Shown here in pieces: positions 24,079 to 37,442 of a stretch of 64,000 bases of DNA. The stretch's first letter is position 1. Each line of letters opens with the position of its first letter. The stretch comes from Malania oleifera. Lineage: Eukaryota; Streptophyta; Magnoliopsida; Santalales; Ximeniaceae. The stretch lies in NCBI RefSeq assembly GCF_029873635.1, contig NC_080420.1, positions 123,574,719-123,638,718 of the forward strand. The letters are read 5' to 3'. A program made the position numbers and the translations under genes. The notes below the pieces were generated by a model, which saw only the letters and a list, made by a program, of their open reading frames with translations, did no database searches and was not told the origin of the DNA.

Positions 24079-24105
24079 ATAATAATAATAATAAAAATAA
24101 AAATA

Positions 24106-25223
24106 AATTGTCTAGCTAAATTTTTGAACGTATTTGATCATGAAATAATTATAAAATAGTAGATGTAATCCTATATTGTAGAAATTCCAAACTAATATGT
24201 CGTTGTCTTAGCTGTACTATAGGAGGCTCTCGGGGGGAGCTGAACTGTCTTTTGGTTCTCCCCAAAAATGACCTACTTTTTTTTAACATATTTTTAAAGT
24301 CGTATACGATGGATATTGGACACTGTGTGTATCAACTCGAGTAGTGTTATAGCTAACGCGTTAAATATCCGCCTGTAATATTTGAATAGACTTATTTTGT
24401 ACTTGTCTCGAGATGTATATATCTAGGATATGTGCATTTCTAGCTAGCTAATTCCCTCAAATGCAAGTTGCCTTTGTTTCTATATATATATATAGTGTTT
24501 TCTTTTTTTATTAATTGATTTATTGGAGGCTTAAACCGGGTATAAACATTGAATTAAAAATAACCCGTTTCATATCTTATGTTCCTCTCTGCTCCTCTCG
24601 ATATTTGAATTCAATATACATAATATAAAAATCTTAAACTTTAATTATTCTAGTGTATTTAAGGATTTGTTTGGATTAAGAATTTTGTTTAGAAAAATGA
24701 AAGAAAAGGAAAAGTGGAAGGAAATTCATTCTTCACTATATTTTATCTCTATATCAAATATCATTAAAAGTAAAAATTTGTTGTAATATGACTAAAAATC
24801 AAGAAAAACTAAATGTTAAAAATACGTAAAATTAAATTTATGTTCATTAATTTAGTATATTTTCTATTTTCCTTTTCACCTCTCATGTTCACAAAACATA
24901 TAAAGTTGGATTCTTTCAAATTTTCCCTGCTCCTAATAGTTTCTAAATTCCAAACGAAATCTAAGTGCGTTAAAGAAAACTCTTTTTTTAGTGAAGCGAT
25001 TCTCAATTTTACACAAATGACTTTTATACGAACGATGACAGCGCATGATCATAGTTTAGAGAAGATGAAATTTTATTGATTCTTTTTTTAGGTGAAATAT
25101 CTACCTAAAAACCATTTTTAAAATTTTAATTTGTCATTAATATAAATAAATTTAAGAGAAATGGAGGAATTGGATATTGAAGGAAATAATTTGGGTGGTG
25201 GGGGTGAAGGCTCAACCAACATG
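24106..25223. other. AT-rich intergenic DNA
   Basis: No gene recognised. The overlapping frames at 24809-25079 on both strands are AT-rich and similar to nothing I know. A short CT/AT run and (TA)n are at 24480-24496. Confidence 0.45.
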
Positions 25224-25331
25224 ACAGCCTTGACTCCTTAAACTTCCAAAGAAGACAGATAGCTGGAATTAATAATAATAATATTTATTATTATTATAAA
25301 TAAATTATTATTATTTATTTACTTATTTATT

Positions 25332-25366
<35 letters not shown>

Positions 25367-26105
25367 GTGAGCAGAAAGAAAGAGGAGGAGAATTTGAAAA
25401 TAGTTGGTCTCATGGTGGCCTAACCACTAGCTAGCTAGCTAGGTTCTCTAGCTTAGTAGGTTCCCATACTTGGCTTAGCTGCACATGACTTGTTCTGTGG
25501 GCCAACCTTGACCTATCCTACTGGGATTCCCTACCCTCTTCTTTATTCCTTTTTCCCTAATTTCCCATGTGGCATTGCCTAATTAAAAGCATTAATCTCA
25601 CTTATTTTGTAAAAAAAAATTAATAATAAAAATAGAGATATAAATTAAAAAAATTTAAATTAAAAAACTTTTGAAATGGTAAATCTTTTGAATGGATGTT
25701 CATGTCTTTTTGGTAAACTTCAAAAGAGGTTTGTGATATTTTTTAAAACTCAGTAGTGGAAAGAGTAGCAAAACGAGTTAGTGGGTCGGGTTTGGACAAG
25801 TTATAAACGGATTCGAGTTTGGGTTGACCGGTTTACTAACGGATGACTAACATATAAATCCAAACCTGCCCGTTTACTAAAAGGTTCACAAACGGGTACC
25901 TGTTTTAAAATTTAATTTATTTTAAATTTTTAAAAACATTTCATATAAAGTGGTATATTTAAAAAAAAAACAAAAAACAACACTCTTTTATTTTATTTAT
26001 TAATATCTTAACAAAAAAACATAAAATGTAGAAAATAGAAGATTTTTTAATTAATATTTTTTAATGTAATATATATGTATCAAATGAAACGGGTCACCCA
26101 ATGGG

Positions 26106-27656
26106 CGTAACGACCCAAAAAATATTAATATTCAAATATTAAAGAGAGAGGAAAATAGATACAAAAACAGAAGGTATTAAATAAAAATAATTTTAGAAAG
26201 TTCCCAAGCTTCGTCGACGAACACAGGGTCTCGTTAACGAAGGCCTTCAGAATTCCGTCGACGAACACAGGGCTTCGTCGACGGGAAAATACCAAGAGGG
26301 GTTCTGAGGCAACCTGAATTTCGTCGATAAATACAGGATCTCGTCGACGAAATCCCCTGGTTTATATATATGCGGAATCCGGGAAATATCTCATTTTAAG
26401 AAGTATCTCTCACTCTCTACGACTCTCTCTCCCTTCTCTCTTCGTTTCCGGCCCCACCAGTCGCCGGATCGGCTATCCGAGGCTACCATGACACTCCTGG
26501 TGGAATTCCCTACAAGTTTACCGGAGTGGATCGTCGAGAAAACGAAGTTGGATTTCATCCCAAATTCTGGGTAAGGTCTTTTATTGAGTTTTTGGCTTTA
26601 TGGTAGTTATAAGAAATGACATGGGCGGAAAAATAATAATATTTTGTTAGGGGATATTGTGTTTTCAGGAGGTTGATCTAGGAATCCTGTGGGTATAGAG
26701 CCAGATTTTTATAGGGGCTTTTCAAAGTTGAGAAAAGGGAAATATGCTATGCTAAGAATTTTTATAAAGTATTCAGAGATTTTATAGATGTAGATCCATA
26801 TCATTTTATTATTTAGTTTATACAGAATATGAATTAAATGCTTGTGTGGTCTGAGTAGATTTTCATGAGATAAAGAATTTATATAGTTTTTGTGATCTAT
26901 CATACTATACTGAGTACATAATTAATAACAGTATATATAATTTATGTAGCTTTTCCAGTATGTGGGCTTACACAGAATATATAGATATAGATTTATATTC
27001 ACAAAGAAATATACATACAAATACATATATACAGTATTATTCAGAACAGTATTTATATCATAGCTTATACAGAACAGTAAATACAGAGTTTAATATGTCA
27101 TGTTTCCTATTACCATAACATACAGAGTAGACAGACAAAACATATAGATAGAGATACAAACAGATATACATATATAGAGGTAGCATAAAGATGTTACGAA
27201 TACAGTATACAGAAATTACAGAATATACAGAACAGAAAGATAGAGTTATGGTAATTTTGGAAACATAACGGAAAACAGTTAAAGAGTATATATGCATATA
27301 CGTATACAGTATCAGATCCCTGAGGAAAGTTACATAGACAGACACAGATTACAGAGCACGGTACCGTTGCTAGATACAGACAGAGTGCAACCATATAGTT
27401 CAGATAGTATGTGGGTACCGTCAGCCGTGCTCGGAGAGTATGCAGCTTCCCAGTACACTAGGTTGAGGGCACCTGTTTGACGAGGTAGTAGTCAGTCCCG
27501 AGCTTAGGAGAGGATGCAGTTTGGCTGGGTTAAGGTAGTGTAGAGTATGATGACCTATCTGGAGGGCCGACCAAATAGAGTCCCGCCTACAGGCCGCACA
27601 ACCCTGTCATGAGGGGTCAAATCATGACGTATAGAGTCCTAGGGATAAAAACACAG

Positions 27657-27701
<45 letters not shown>

Positions 27702-28222
27702 TACAGTTTTACAGAATAGTATGATATTACTAGTATGAAAAGTAGAAAACAGATGATACAATGTGTTTTAAATAAAGAAAGAAAGATATGCTTGAAAGAT
27801 ATGATTTATAGATGATTTATTGCATCACAGTTCAGTCATTATTTTAAAAGTATTCTTAACTTAGTTGTCATACACTAGTAATAGCATGTTTCCACTTATT
27901 GAGTGTCAACTCACCCCTTTATTTTAACATTTTTCAAGTGAGCCAGATAGGCGAGTAGATCAGGCTCGCAGATAGAGAAAGTGTTTGGTCACCCTAGTTA
28001 TAGGGTGAGTTTTTGGCAGAATTGTGTATGGTTTTGGGATAGATGATACTGGAGTGGCATTTTTGTATGGTCTGTATATTCTAGAATCTGGTATTGTATA
28101 GTTTATGTATAAATGGTTTCATGATATATGTTTCCGCTGCATAGGATTGTTTATGGTGTATATATTTATATATATATATATATAAATATAATAAAAAGGG
28201 TATGAATTTTGAGGTCGTTACA
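26106..28222 (+). mobile_element. Solo LTR, TCGTCGACGA family, copy 2
   Basis: 2,117 bp with ends CGTAACGACC ... GGTCGTTACA (first T decayed to C) and a perfect 5-bp target duplication ATGGG (26101-26105, 28223-28227). Segment A carries the empty site (CACCCAGTGGGTATCC near 16590), so both ends are certain. Order on the plus strand: palindromes (26210-26355), TATA TTTATATATA (26361-26370), CT-rich leader (26399-26446), long R-U5, with (AT)n at 27658-27696. No internal region. Small ORFs inside (26709-27480) are chance frames. Confidence 0.85.
26210..26355. promoter_or_regulatory. Palindrome array in U3 of solo LTR copy 2
   Basis: Six or more TCGTCGACGA-like words (TTCGTCGACGAA, TCGTTAACGA, CCGTCGACGA, TTCGTCGACGGG, TCGTCGATAAA, CTCGTCGACGAAA), several followed by ACACAGGG. 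They stop about 10 bp before the TATA at 26361, the same arrangement as in the other copies. Confidence 0.6.
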
Positions 28223-30005
28223 ATGGGTATCCAACCCAAACTCCCCTAACTTGTTTATTAACCCAGCCGTCTTGTTATAAATGGGTCATCTTTTACTAAA
28301 CTCGTACCCAATTTAAACGGGCGGGTCACAGGTCACCCGCTGAATTCCAATCCGTTTTGCCACCCCTAAGTGGTCAATGAAATTTTTAATGTATGTGTAG
28401 AAGTGTAGAAAAAAAAAATGATCATATTATTAGGCAAATGACTGCACAGCATTAGTACTATTCTTATAAGTATGGAATACGAAATTTCTATATTTCGGGA
28501 GTTTAGAGTTTGAATATTAGATTTGCATGTAAGCATATTTTTATAAATTTAATATAAAATTATAATAATTTCAACTTAATTTATATAAATTTAATTTTGA
28601 CGTCTATAATTCATGCGTTTGAACACGACTTGTGAATATCCTTTCTCAAACATTACATAAATATCAACCTAATTTAGTTTTGGGAATAGAAAGTTAGGTT
28701 ATGAAACTCAGTGAAATTTAAATTTGGATGTATGCAATTATCATGAAAATTAAAGATTAATTTTCTTAAAAAAATGTTGTTTTGTGAGAATATTGAATTA
28801 AAGGAAGCATAGACGTCCATGAGATATGATTTTAAGAATGAGCAACCAAATATGAACATTTAGATCGATAAATTACATCCTAGAAAATAATTTTGTACAA
28901 ATTTGAATCATTGAATCATGGGTGAAGTTCACTTAAAACTCTCGATCAAAGTAACCTATTTTGATTTTGAGTTCCATCAATTGTTAAACAAGTAGGGCTC
29001 CAAAAGAGCTGAGTTGAGTTGAGCTTCAGAGCTTGGCTAGGCTCAGACTCGACTCAATTCGAGCTTAGAAAGTTGGGGTCGAGTTTGGCTCAAGATTAAA
29101 AATATTGGTTCAAGCTTGAACTTGAGCTCAACTCATTTGCAAGCTTGGGCTCGGACTAAAATTTTATAAATGACATAATAATAATAGTTTCATCCACCTA
29201 TTTTGTTTGGGTCAAAATTATGTCTTTCTTCTTGTATGATTAGGCTATTAGACTCTTGGGATTTGGCCAACTTAACAAGCTTATTAGCAAGCTCCTTAAC
29301 GAGTCCACTCGAGCCAATTATCGAGCTGCTCACAAGTCAAAACGAGTCGAGCTCAGCTATGCACACGCTCGGCTCGTTTACAAATCGAGCCTAAAAAATG
29401 GACTTGGGACTTGCTCATTCAAATAATAAACGAGCTAGACCCCTAGAACCAAGGCCTGATTTTATCTAAGAACAAAGATTTGTTATGTGTGCATGCCATG
29501 AATATCTATTTATATACATAAAGGCTTTTTGTTCACAAATTCATAAGAGTGTTTTCGAGTTTATTTAAGTCAACGCATTTTCAGAATGCTCGATTTAAAT
29601 TTAGCTTTAACATTTTGATCTTAAAATTTAATTTTGGCTCTCTCTTTCCTCAAGTACCTCAATTAATATTCAGGGCGGCAAAACTTATACAGGTGCTCGC
29701 AAAATCCAAAGTTGACAGCATACGAGGACACAATCAGTGAGCACAAGAACTTAGTTTTGATTCAAATTTCAATCTTCTTGTACTTGCTAAACTTAAACTC
29801 GAACTTCACTTCATTAAATTTAAACCCGGACTGCTTATAAAATACGCATATAATATAAGTCTAAAATCTTTAATGCACCTTTTACGCAATTGAAAAACAC
29901 CAAAATATTAACAAAAAAACTCAATTAAAAGCATAACTAGTATTATAAAACCCAAACCTCAACTCATTAAACCCTAAAAACTCTCAAAATAATTAGGATA
30001 TATTA

Positions 30006-30624
30006 AAACTAATCATTGAATAAATTATATGGAGATATAGACACACATCCTCATCATCATACAATGCTTGTTGGTAATTTGGTAGGGGCACAAACTCCAG
30101 CAAAGAGGCTAAGGCAATGCTTCCCTGCAGGTATATTATATACCTAGATAGCTTAAATATTAGCCCTTATGTTTAACTGACAAGGCATATATTTATAGAT
30201 GCATGCATATATATATATATGTGTGTGTATGTGTGTGTAGGGTAGGTGGCTATACCTAAATGCCCCATTAAAGTGTGGGTTAATAATTTTATGCTCGTGC
30301 TCTATGAACAGTAGTCGTTTGGTTGTAGGGCATGTGCCCTTGCTATGGACCCCCTCAGTGCTCCCCATGCAGTTCACGTAAGCAGGCATGCCCTCTAGCT
30401 AGCTAGTACCCCATTTTATCCATTTATCATCTTAATTAATTCTCACATTAATAATTGATGAGGAATTAACTAATATATTAATTATTTTTTATTCCATCAT
30501 TTTTTGGACAATCTTAAAAATTAAGAAAAAAAAAAGACGTTGTTTGTCAAAAGCGTGCACCTAGTTAATTTTTTTTCCCTATTCGAAAATTAAAATTTTG
30601 ATGGAATTTAGTTCTAGCTTGTAT
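30006..30624. other. Unassigned stretch with short GC-richer blocks
   Basis: GC-richer blocks at 30055-30130 (ending CCCTGCAG|GTATAT, donor-like) and 30295-30415 stand out from the AT-rich surroundings and could be exon relics. A short perfect stem AGGGCATGTGCCCT lies near 30328. I could not match either block to a known protein or microRNA. Confidence 0.3.
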
Positions 30625-31020
30625 TAGGGGTGTGCATAATTCGGTGAAAACCGAAGTAACCGAAATAACCGACCAAATTTGATCGGTTCAACTCGGTTTA
30701 TTTTTAATTCGGTTCTATACGATTCTATATTTTGGTAAAATCAGTTATTCGGTTTTCGGTTAAGTTATGGAGAAATTAAATTTTGGTTAACCTATTTAAC
30801 CAAATTAAATGCATACAATCATATTTTTCCTATAATTAATTATAATTTGATTCGGTTAAGTTATGTTAACCGGATTAACCAAAAATTTGGTTTGGTCAAG
30901 TAAGGTTCGGGTAAGAAAGGTAGTTCGGTCGGTTCGGTTATGATGAATAATTAACAAAATTTGTTTGGTCAATTCAGTTAATTGGTCAAATTGGCCGAAC
31001 CGGCTAATTGCACACCCCTA
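30625..31020 (+). mobile_element. hAT-type MITE, 396 bp
   Basis: Termini TAGGGGTGTGCATAAT ... TAATTGCACACCCCTA with a perfect 8-bp target duplication GCTTGTAT (30617-30624, 31021-31028). The interior has the same ACCGAA/TTCGGTT word composition as the 585-bp element at 15341, so it is a relative or subfamily. Non-coding. Confidence 0.95.
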
Positions 31021-31028
31021 GCTTGTAT

Positions 31029-31194
31029 GGGTAAAATTCGCGCACTCAAGAATGTAATTAATTAAGGTGCCTTGTGTAATTTTCCCTAATTCTAGTAGGG
31101 GTGAAGAAATTGATATGATTAGTTTTCTAAATTCTTGAAATATCTTTTCTATTTAAAGAAGAAATCAATATTGGTTCGATATTAATAAATATAC

Positions 31195-31238
<44 letters not shown>

Positions 31239-31877
31239 CTATTTTAAAATATATTACTAATAAAAGAGAAAATTTTTTATTGTACATTTGCATTCTCATT
31301 CTATCATAATCTCATGTTTTGAAAATTGGAGCAAATTAATCAACTGGTTTGATTGTTGAATTGAATATTGATTATTGAATTGCATGTGTGATATCATATT
31401 GGTTTGACCTTATTGTGCAATTAGTTCATCGACATTAATTACTTACTCTTGGTTAGGATTTTTGAATCCCTGTTTGTAATTCTTTTTATAAAAATAATGC
31501 AATAATAAAAAATAAAAATATAGTCGGTTTTTAAAAATTACCCTTATAATTATTCATTTTTTATTTTTAAAAAGTATAAAAAAATTTAAAAATTAAATTA
31601 AAAATAAAAAAGTTTAAGTCATGAAGCGCATAGTGCTCTAGTAATAATCAAAGGAAATTAAATTCAAAAAATTAGCAACACAAAAAAAATATTAATCAAC
31701 AATGGAGCTAGCTAGCTAGCTATTAGCAAGCATATATACCTAATTAACTATTGCTATTTTAGCTTCTCCTAAACACCTACAAGCACATGATAAAATGTGA
31801 CATTATTAATTTTGGTTTAACAATGCTAATCCTAAAATATCCCTAATTTACAAGATCTCCTAAATACTTGCCATTAA
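31029..31877. other. AT-rich intergenic DNA with AT/GT microsatellite
   Basis: (AT)n(GT)n microsatellite at 31194-31236; otherwise AT-rich with no gene recognised. Confidence 0.6.
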
Positions 31878-33813
31878 TGTAACAACCCAATAATTCTACT
31901 ATAAAAATACTCTGATACCATAATAATATCAACAAAGTTAACCCGGACCCAAAGTGGGGTACCGGGGTGACCTATCCATCTCTCATGAAAAACTAAGCAG
32001 TGGAAACATACAAATACATATAATCCCAAACACAATACTAGAGTTATAATACCATCATAATTATTTAAATAACTTTTCAAAAATATTTTTTTACATATCC
32101 CCTACACAAAACATATATGTCTATATACATAACAGTATTTCACCGGTACTTACTATAAATAACACCTCCTAAATCCACCCTGGAGCACCCTAGGTTTGAT
32201 TTCTGGTATTTCCTGAAATGTTTAAGATTCTTGGAGTGAGACACCTTTCAGTAAGAAGGAATAAATTATTGTCAGTGTGTGGCAACAAGAGTTTTAATGT
32301 ATCATAATACATTCATTTAATAATTAATTTAACTAAAAAATCATGAAAACTGTACTCATAACCATATATATACATATATACATTTGCAATCATATATTTT
32401 AATGTAGAATCATCATGTTTGTAATGAGGAACCAACCTGAGTGGACATTCTTATATCACCGTCATGTAATAACCCCACATGATCGGGTTGTGCGATCCAA
32501 AGGCGGGATTTAACTATGATTGGCCTATCAAGCTAAGTCAAAATGTACACATCTGTAGTACGATTGACCTACCATAACCTAGTCCAAACCCAGGGGCGGT
32601 CAACATCTCTCCGCAGGCCCAATTGACTTCCAATACCAACGCTCTCCCCGAGTAGTGTGATTGCACTAACTCATTCACTAGCAACAGTATCGTGCTCTCA
32701 TGTACATCACTAATCCATCGGGATTCTCATTTCCACATCTCAAAATAAAAATTGTCATTTCTATCATTTCATTTCCCGATATAATACCGTCATCACATAT
32801 CTCAATATCAAAAATGTCATGTCTGTATTTCGGTATAAAACCGCCATTACATATTCTAATATAAAATCATACTTCATTATTTCACAATGCCTGTCGTATT
32901 TTCAATATTTCTCATAAACCATCATAAATCACATTTCAATCATCATAAAATATTCTCACATGTTTATTGTACAATAACAAAACCATTTCTCATGTCACAC
33001 AAATTTATGTAATATTTCATAATATAATAATTGCCCAAAAAAATATATGATAATCCAAAACCACTATTTTCATATGCCTGATAAATTAGAAAATTATATA
33101 CAATATTTTCATATTCTCATACTTTAAATTAATCAATTAATTTCCAAAATTCCTGACATAATTTATTCCCCTTACCTATTTACTGAGAATGTGCCTGCAA
33201 GGATTCTAAACCGACGCCTGCAGCATTCGGAGCACAAAATCTTATAATCATATATTTTAGTTTAATCAAATAAATCCCGGAATATTTACTATCTAACATC
33301 TCTAGGCTCTCATGCTCTCATTAACCAATTAAATTCTAAAACGACAGACATAATTCATTTTTCTTACCTTAACTTTGGAGTAACACCTAGGATCCCCTAA
33401 TCATGAATCTATTCTGATTAAAATGACGACGATCGAAACTAGGATCCCGTAATGGCGTTTGATCATTGATTCGGGCTAAATTTGGGTTAGAGATATAGGA
33501 GAGAGAGAGAGTGAGACGTAGCTTAGAGAGAGAGTGAGAGAGAGTTAAAATTTTTCTAAAGAAAAATGATTTAGAATCCTATTTATAAGTTGTTGTCCCA
33601 GCCAAAACCGTTGACAATTTTCTTGAAACCGTCGACAGTTTGGTTTTCAACCAAACCAATTTTTACCATTTTTACCTTTACTAGACTTCGATAACTCAAA
33701 ATCGTCGACGATTTTCCTGAACTCCACAAAACTGTCGACAGTTTGGCCTACACCAAACCATTTTTTTCCTTTTCTTTATAATTTTTATTACTTCTATTTT
33801 TCAGGTCTCTACA
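31878..33813 (-). mobile_element. Solo LTR, TCGTCGACGA family, copy 3
   Basis: 1,936 bp, ends TGTAACAACCC ... GGTCTCTACA, with a perfect 5-bp target duplication ATTAA (31873-31877, 33814-33818). On the minus strand the palindrome-bearing U3 lies at 33600-33750 (ACCGTCGACAG, ATCGTCGACGAT, ACCGTTGACAA), then a TATA box (CTTATAAAT, 33581-33589), a CT-rich leader (33500-33545) and R-U5. No coding sequence. Confidence 0.85.
33600..33750. promoter_or_regulatory. Palindrome array in U3 of solo LTR copy 3
   Basis: Five GTCGACGA/GTTGACAA-type words in 150 bp, more diverged than in the other copies. Their flanks also pair (AAAATCGTCGACGATTTT). They lie directly upstream of the minus-strand TATA at 33581-33589. 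Confidence 0.5.
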
Positions 33814-34379
33814 ATTAAAATTGACGAAACTATACTATTTGTTCCAAATCATCCCACGTGTAGCCAGGTTTTGTTGCTTAACAAATACATGATAGGCGTA
33901 CCTATTTTACGATAGCTTTAAATTTGTGACAAAAAGGGTAATAATAAAAAATTAAAATGGATTATTATATGTAGAACGATAATTAAGTCTTGAGTCTAAC
34001 TAAGAAGATAATCAATTATATCTTTCTTTTCTTTTCTTTGCTTATTCTTCACGTATGGTTTAGGGTTGTCACGAATTGAAGAACCGATTCACCGTTTACC
34101 AAAAGATCGAGATTCTCTAAATTATTCTTTGTGGAAATTTTTTAGAAATTTATCGACATGCCATATGCGAGAGCTATGCCCAAAAAACAAGTAAGAGAGA
34201 AAAAAAAAATAACAAGAAATAAAAGTGGTGAACCCTTTTATCGAGCTTTTACGAAGGTGTCGCTCTCTCTTATGCAAAATTACTGGGTGTATCGTTTACC
34301 TGTCATACCACATAAAACGTGTTTCCCTCTCTTTATATCTAAACTAATTTACGAGTTTTACGCACTAAAGGGCCTTTAA
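33814..34379. other. Intergenic DNA, no gene recognised
   Basis: The plus-strand frame at 34158-34379 (73 codons) has no features I recognise and ends in the SINE target duplication. CTTTCTTTTCTTTTCTTTG run near 34023. Confidence 0.4.
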
Positions 34380-34592
34380 TCGCTCAGTCGGGTTGGCTCA
34401 ACTGGTAAGAGCGACTTATGACTTTGGTGACTCTAAGGTCACGAGTTCAATTCCCCCTTAAGAGTTTACTCTGGTGAATTACCAAGGGTGCGTTAATGGA
34501 CGGGCAGCTTGCGCCCCCCTAGGTTTGGTGCCGCACCATAGTGTCCAAAGTGACCGATGGTGACTGAAGTCCCGAGTTATAAAAAAAAAAAA
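34380..34592 (+). mobile_element. tRNA-derived SINE, 213 bp
   Basis: The head resembles a tRNA: A box TGGCTCAACTGGTAAGAG near 34395 and B box GGTCACGAGTTCAATTCC near 34438. A SINE body follows with GGTTTGGTGCCGCACC, then a poly-A tail (34581-34592). A perfect 8-bp target duplication GCCTTTAA (34372-34379, 34593-34600) flanks it. The 3' body and A tail exclude a functional tRNA gene. Confidence 0.9.
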
Positions 34593-35118
34593 GCCTTTAA
34601 CCTTCTAGGATCACTCACTCTCAGTCATTTTGGATCTAAATTTTTAATTTCTATTATTACGTAACACAATTTAAATAGAAGGTCACACATGAACGTACGT
34701 AATACAATAAAAACACGCTCAATAATTTATCCTCCGATCTCACTTTATTTATTTAATAAATACGTCGATGATGTGTTTATTGGATAAAATATTTATTAAA
34801 AACAATTTAATTTTTAAATTTAAATGAATTTAGGTGTAGGTTGAGTATTTTTAGAGAATCTATTCTCTCTTGCAACAATATTTTGGCTTCATGATTAATT
34901 AATGTGGACAGACGTTCACATAGTGTTAATTAGCTCCGCTAATTGCGGCGATTGGGCTATTTATAGACTGGGCCTACATGCAAATTGGGCCGGGCCTACA
35001 TACAAAGTGGGCTACTGAAAGTAGCATGCACCCAACTCATGTGGGCCCAGAAATTTAATTAATTAATTAATTATTAGTTTAATTAATAAGGTACAACATA
35101 TAAGCTACCTAGTAGGGT

Positions 35119-35164
<46 letters not shown>

Positions 35165-37442
35165 AGATGCATAAATAAAAATAAGCGTTAATATGTTTCA
35201 CAAGGAAATGAAATAGAAAATTATTTACTGCACAATCCAAGAGAGAATAATTGTTAAGGCCTCACATGCGAAATGTAAAATGTCAAAAGCATTAAAAATT
35301 ATTTGTACCCTTCTTAATTCGTGCTATGGGTTCGAATTCTCTCTCTCCTTTAGATGTTTTTTTTGTACAAAAATATTGATTTTTGTTTTTCTTTTTTTCA
35401 TTTCGGGGATTTGTAGAATGGGGTGTGAGTGTGGGACCCATTTACACGTTGTGTCTTCCCGGGACAACTTTACATGAAGTTAGTAAGTGGCTAATATGCC
35501 ATTGGCAAAATTACAGGATTATAAATATAATTTTTAAAAATTTTAAGTGATTCTGAATTATTTCATTTTGAGAATATTCAAAATCGAGTGCGAGTGGGGC
35601 CCATATCAGGGCATAGGCCGCACTCTTGCCATGTGTCTTCTTGAAATACTTTTGAGATGAAAAAATCAATAAGTTTGATTTTTTTTTTCATTTTTCAAGG
35701 AGCTGATGAACTGTTAATTACATATTAGACTTCATATTGGGCATTGACAATAACAAAATCACCAGGAATTGTAAATATAATTTTTCAAAATTTAATTGAT
35801 TAATGTTGCATATGAAATCACAAATTTGATGATATTTTTTACTTGAAATTGTGTGGATTTAGACAAAATTTAGTACAAATTTTATACATTTTTATTTAAA
35901 TTTACAAATTCAAATTTGTATTTTTCAGATAAGAGAAAAAAAAAAAAGATAGATTAATTAGTCAAATTAGGAAATACTTAAACAATCATCGAAATTTCTG
36001 CTTAATCAAGGAAAAAAAAAAAAGGTTAATCCATCATTTTTGCTACGGAATTTGAAAAAGTGGCCCTAAAAATTTTCATTGAATTTTATTAAAAATTTTC
36101 TTTTTTATCATTTTAACCTACCTCGGCAAATCACTGGCAAAAGATTAATCTAAAGTTATTTTTTATGATTTTTTGTTATATATATAAATATTATAAAACT
36201 AAAAGAATAAATTATTTTTTTATAATTTATATATTTTTTAAAAAAATAAAAAATATTTTCAATGAGTAAACAAATTCTTTTTGTCTCCATCCATACAATT
36301 TACAATTATAATTCAAGTAAATAAAAATATTATATTTTAAAAAATAAAAATATTGTGCTTAATAATTGATTTTTTAAATCATAAATATAATATTTTAAGA
36401 CACTAAAAGTACTTGAATGTTACAATTAGTTGATTTTTATGGTTGTAGAGAAGAAGCCTCTGCCCTCCTTCCAAAATTGCATAAAAATTAAATTTAATAT
36501 CTTTATAAATGTGCCCCTAAATAACTGCATTTATAGGTGAAAAAATAAAGACATAATCCGACATGCATTCAATTTTTTTTGCTTGGTGGTTGCATCTAAG
36601 TACGACATGTTGAACGATTTAATTCTTAATTAAGAACCCTAACAAGGATCGATTCAACATTTCAATAAAATAGGTTCACTTGTTTTGTCAATTAATTTGA
36701 CTTTGTCCATTGCCCATCAAAACTTCTTTCATATTTATCTTGTGGGTCAAATTTGAATAGAATTTTTCAAAACATGTTTCACATTACTAAATGAGGTCAC
36801 GTTTTTATATTGAAAATAAAAATTTGACTAAATGCGAAAGTAGAAGTTGAATGTAGCATATTTAATATTTTTTTATTTTTTTTTTCATTCAGCTAGACGT
36901 AACTTTTATTTTGCATTTGACGGTAAATATAGATATAAATTTAAATTTGTATGAATTTTTGAAAAAATATTGTTTAAATTTACATTAAATTTCATATAAA
37001 TCCATACAAGTTTAAACTCAGTTTTAAAAAATTTATACTTTCAAATACTATTTTACCTTTTTATAGAGCTTTAAAGGTTATGATTTTGAACTTTAAATAT
37101 AATTAAAATTAAAATTAATATTAATATTAATATTAATATTAAAATTAATATTTATGTATATGCTAGTTTCTTATTTGTTGCGAAATGAAACAATTTTCTT
37201 AACTACCTAAATTATCTCATTCTCACTGACTCCATTTTAAAGTTTCTTTTTTTTTTTTTTTTGAAAATCAATCACTGGATGGTGCAAATTAAATGTAATT
37301 TAAATGGGGATATTGGATGAATAGAAGTGGCCTACTTTGACTTCAGGGTAAACCTCTTTAAAGTATCCTATTTCCCTCGACTTGGGAAAAAAATAATATT
37401 AAAAAAAAAAAAAACCGAAGCCCTAATTGACATTTCTATTAT
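34593..37442. other. AT-rich intergenic DNA
   Basis: Nearly 3 kb of AT-rich sequence without a recognisable gene. It contains (TA)n at 35121-35160, a TGGGCC/TGGGCT cluster at 34955-35047, a pair of related blocks around GTGGGACCC/GTGGGGCCC plus GTGTCTTC (35430-35465, 35595-35642), AATATT repeats at 37113-37155 and poly-T at 37247-37262. The frame at 35280-35477 is not convincing. Confidence 0.5.

Larger units (their letters stand above)
25224..30005 (+). repeat. Segment B, second copy of segment A, split by a solo LTR
   Basis: Homologous to 15167-18391 in the same orientation. Left edge ACAGCCTTGACTCCTTAAA; right edge AATTAGGATATATTA at 30005. Without the 2.1-kb solo LTR, B is about 2.66 kb and A without its hAT MITE about 2.64 kb, so they are colinear throughout. 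B is not flanked by R-type direct repeats. Frames such as 29203-29394 are shadows inside a GAGCT-rich MITE. Confidence 0.88.

Noticed and set aside
17576-29394. Similar small plus-strand ORFs at 17576-17764 and 29203-29394 as a conserved gene family
   Set aside because: They are the same MITE stretch in duplicated segments A and B; the similarity comes from the DNA duplication.
34380-34592. tRNA gene suggested by good A- and B-box sequences
   Set aside because: The sequence continues into a SINE body with a poly-A tail and is flanked by an 8-bp target duplication, and a cloverleaf with an acceptor stem is not formed.
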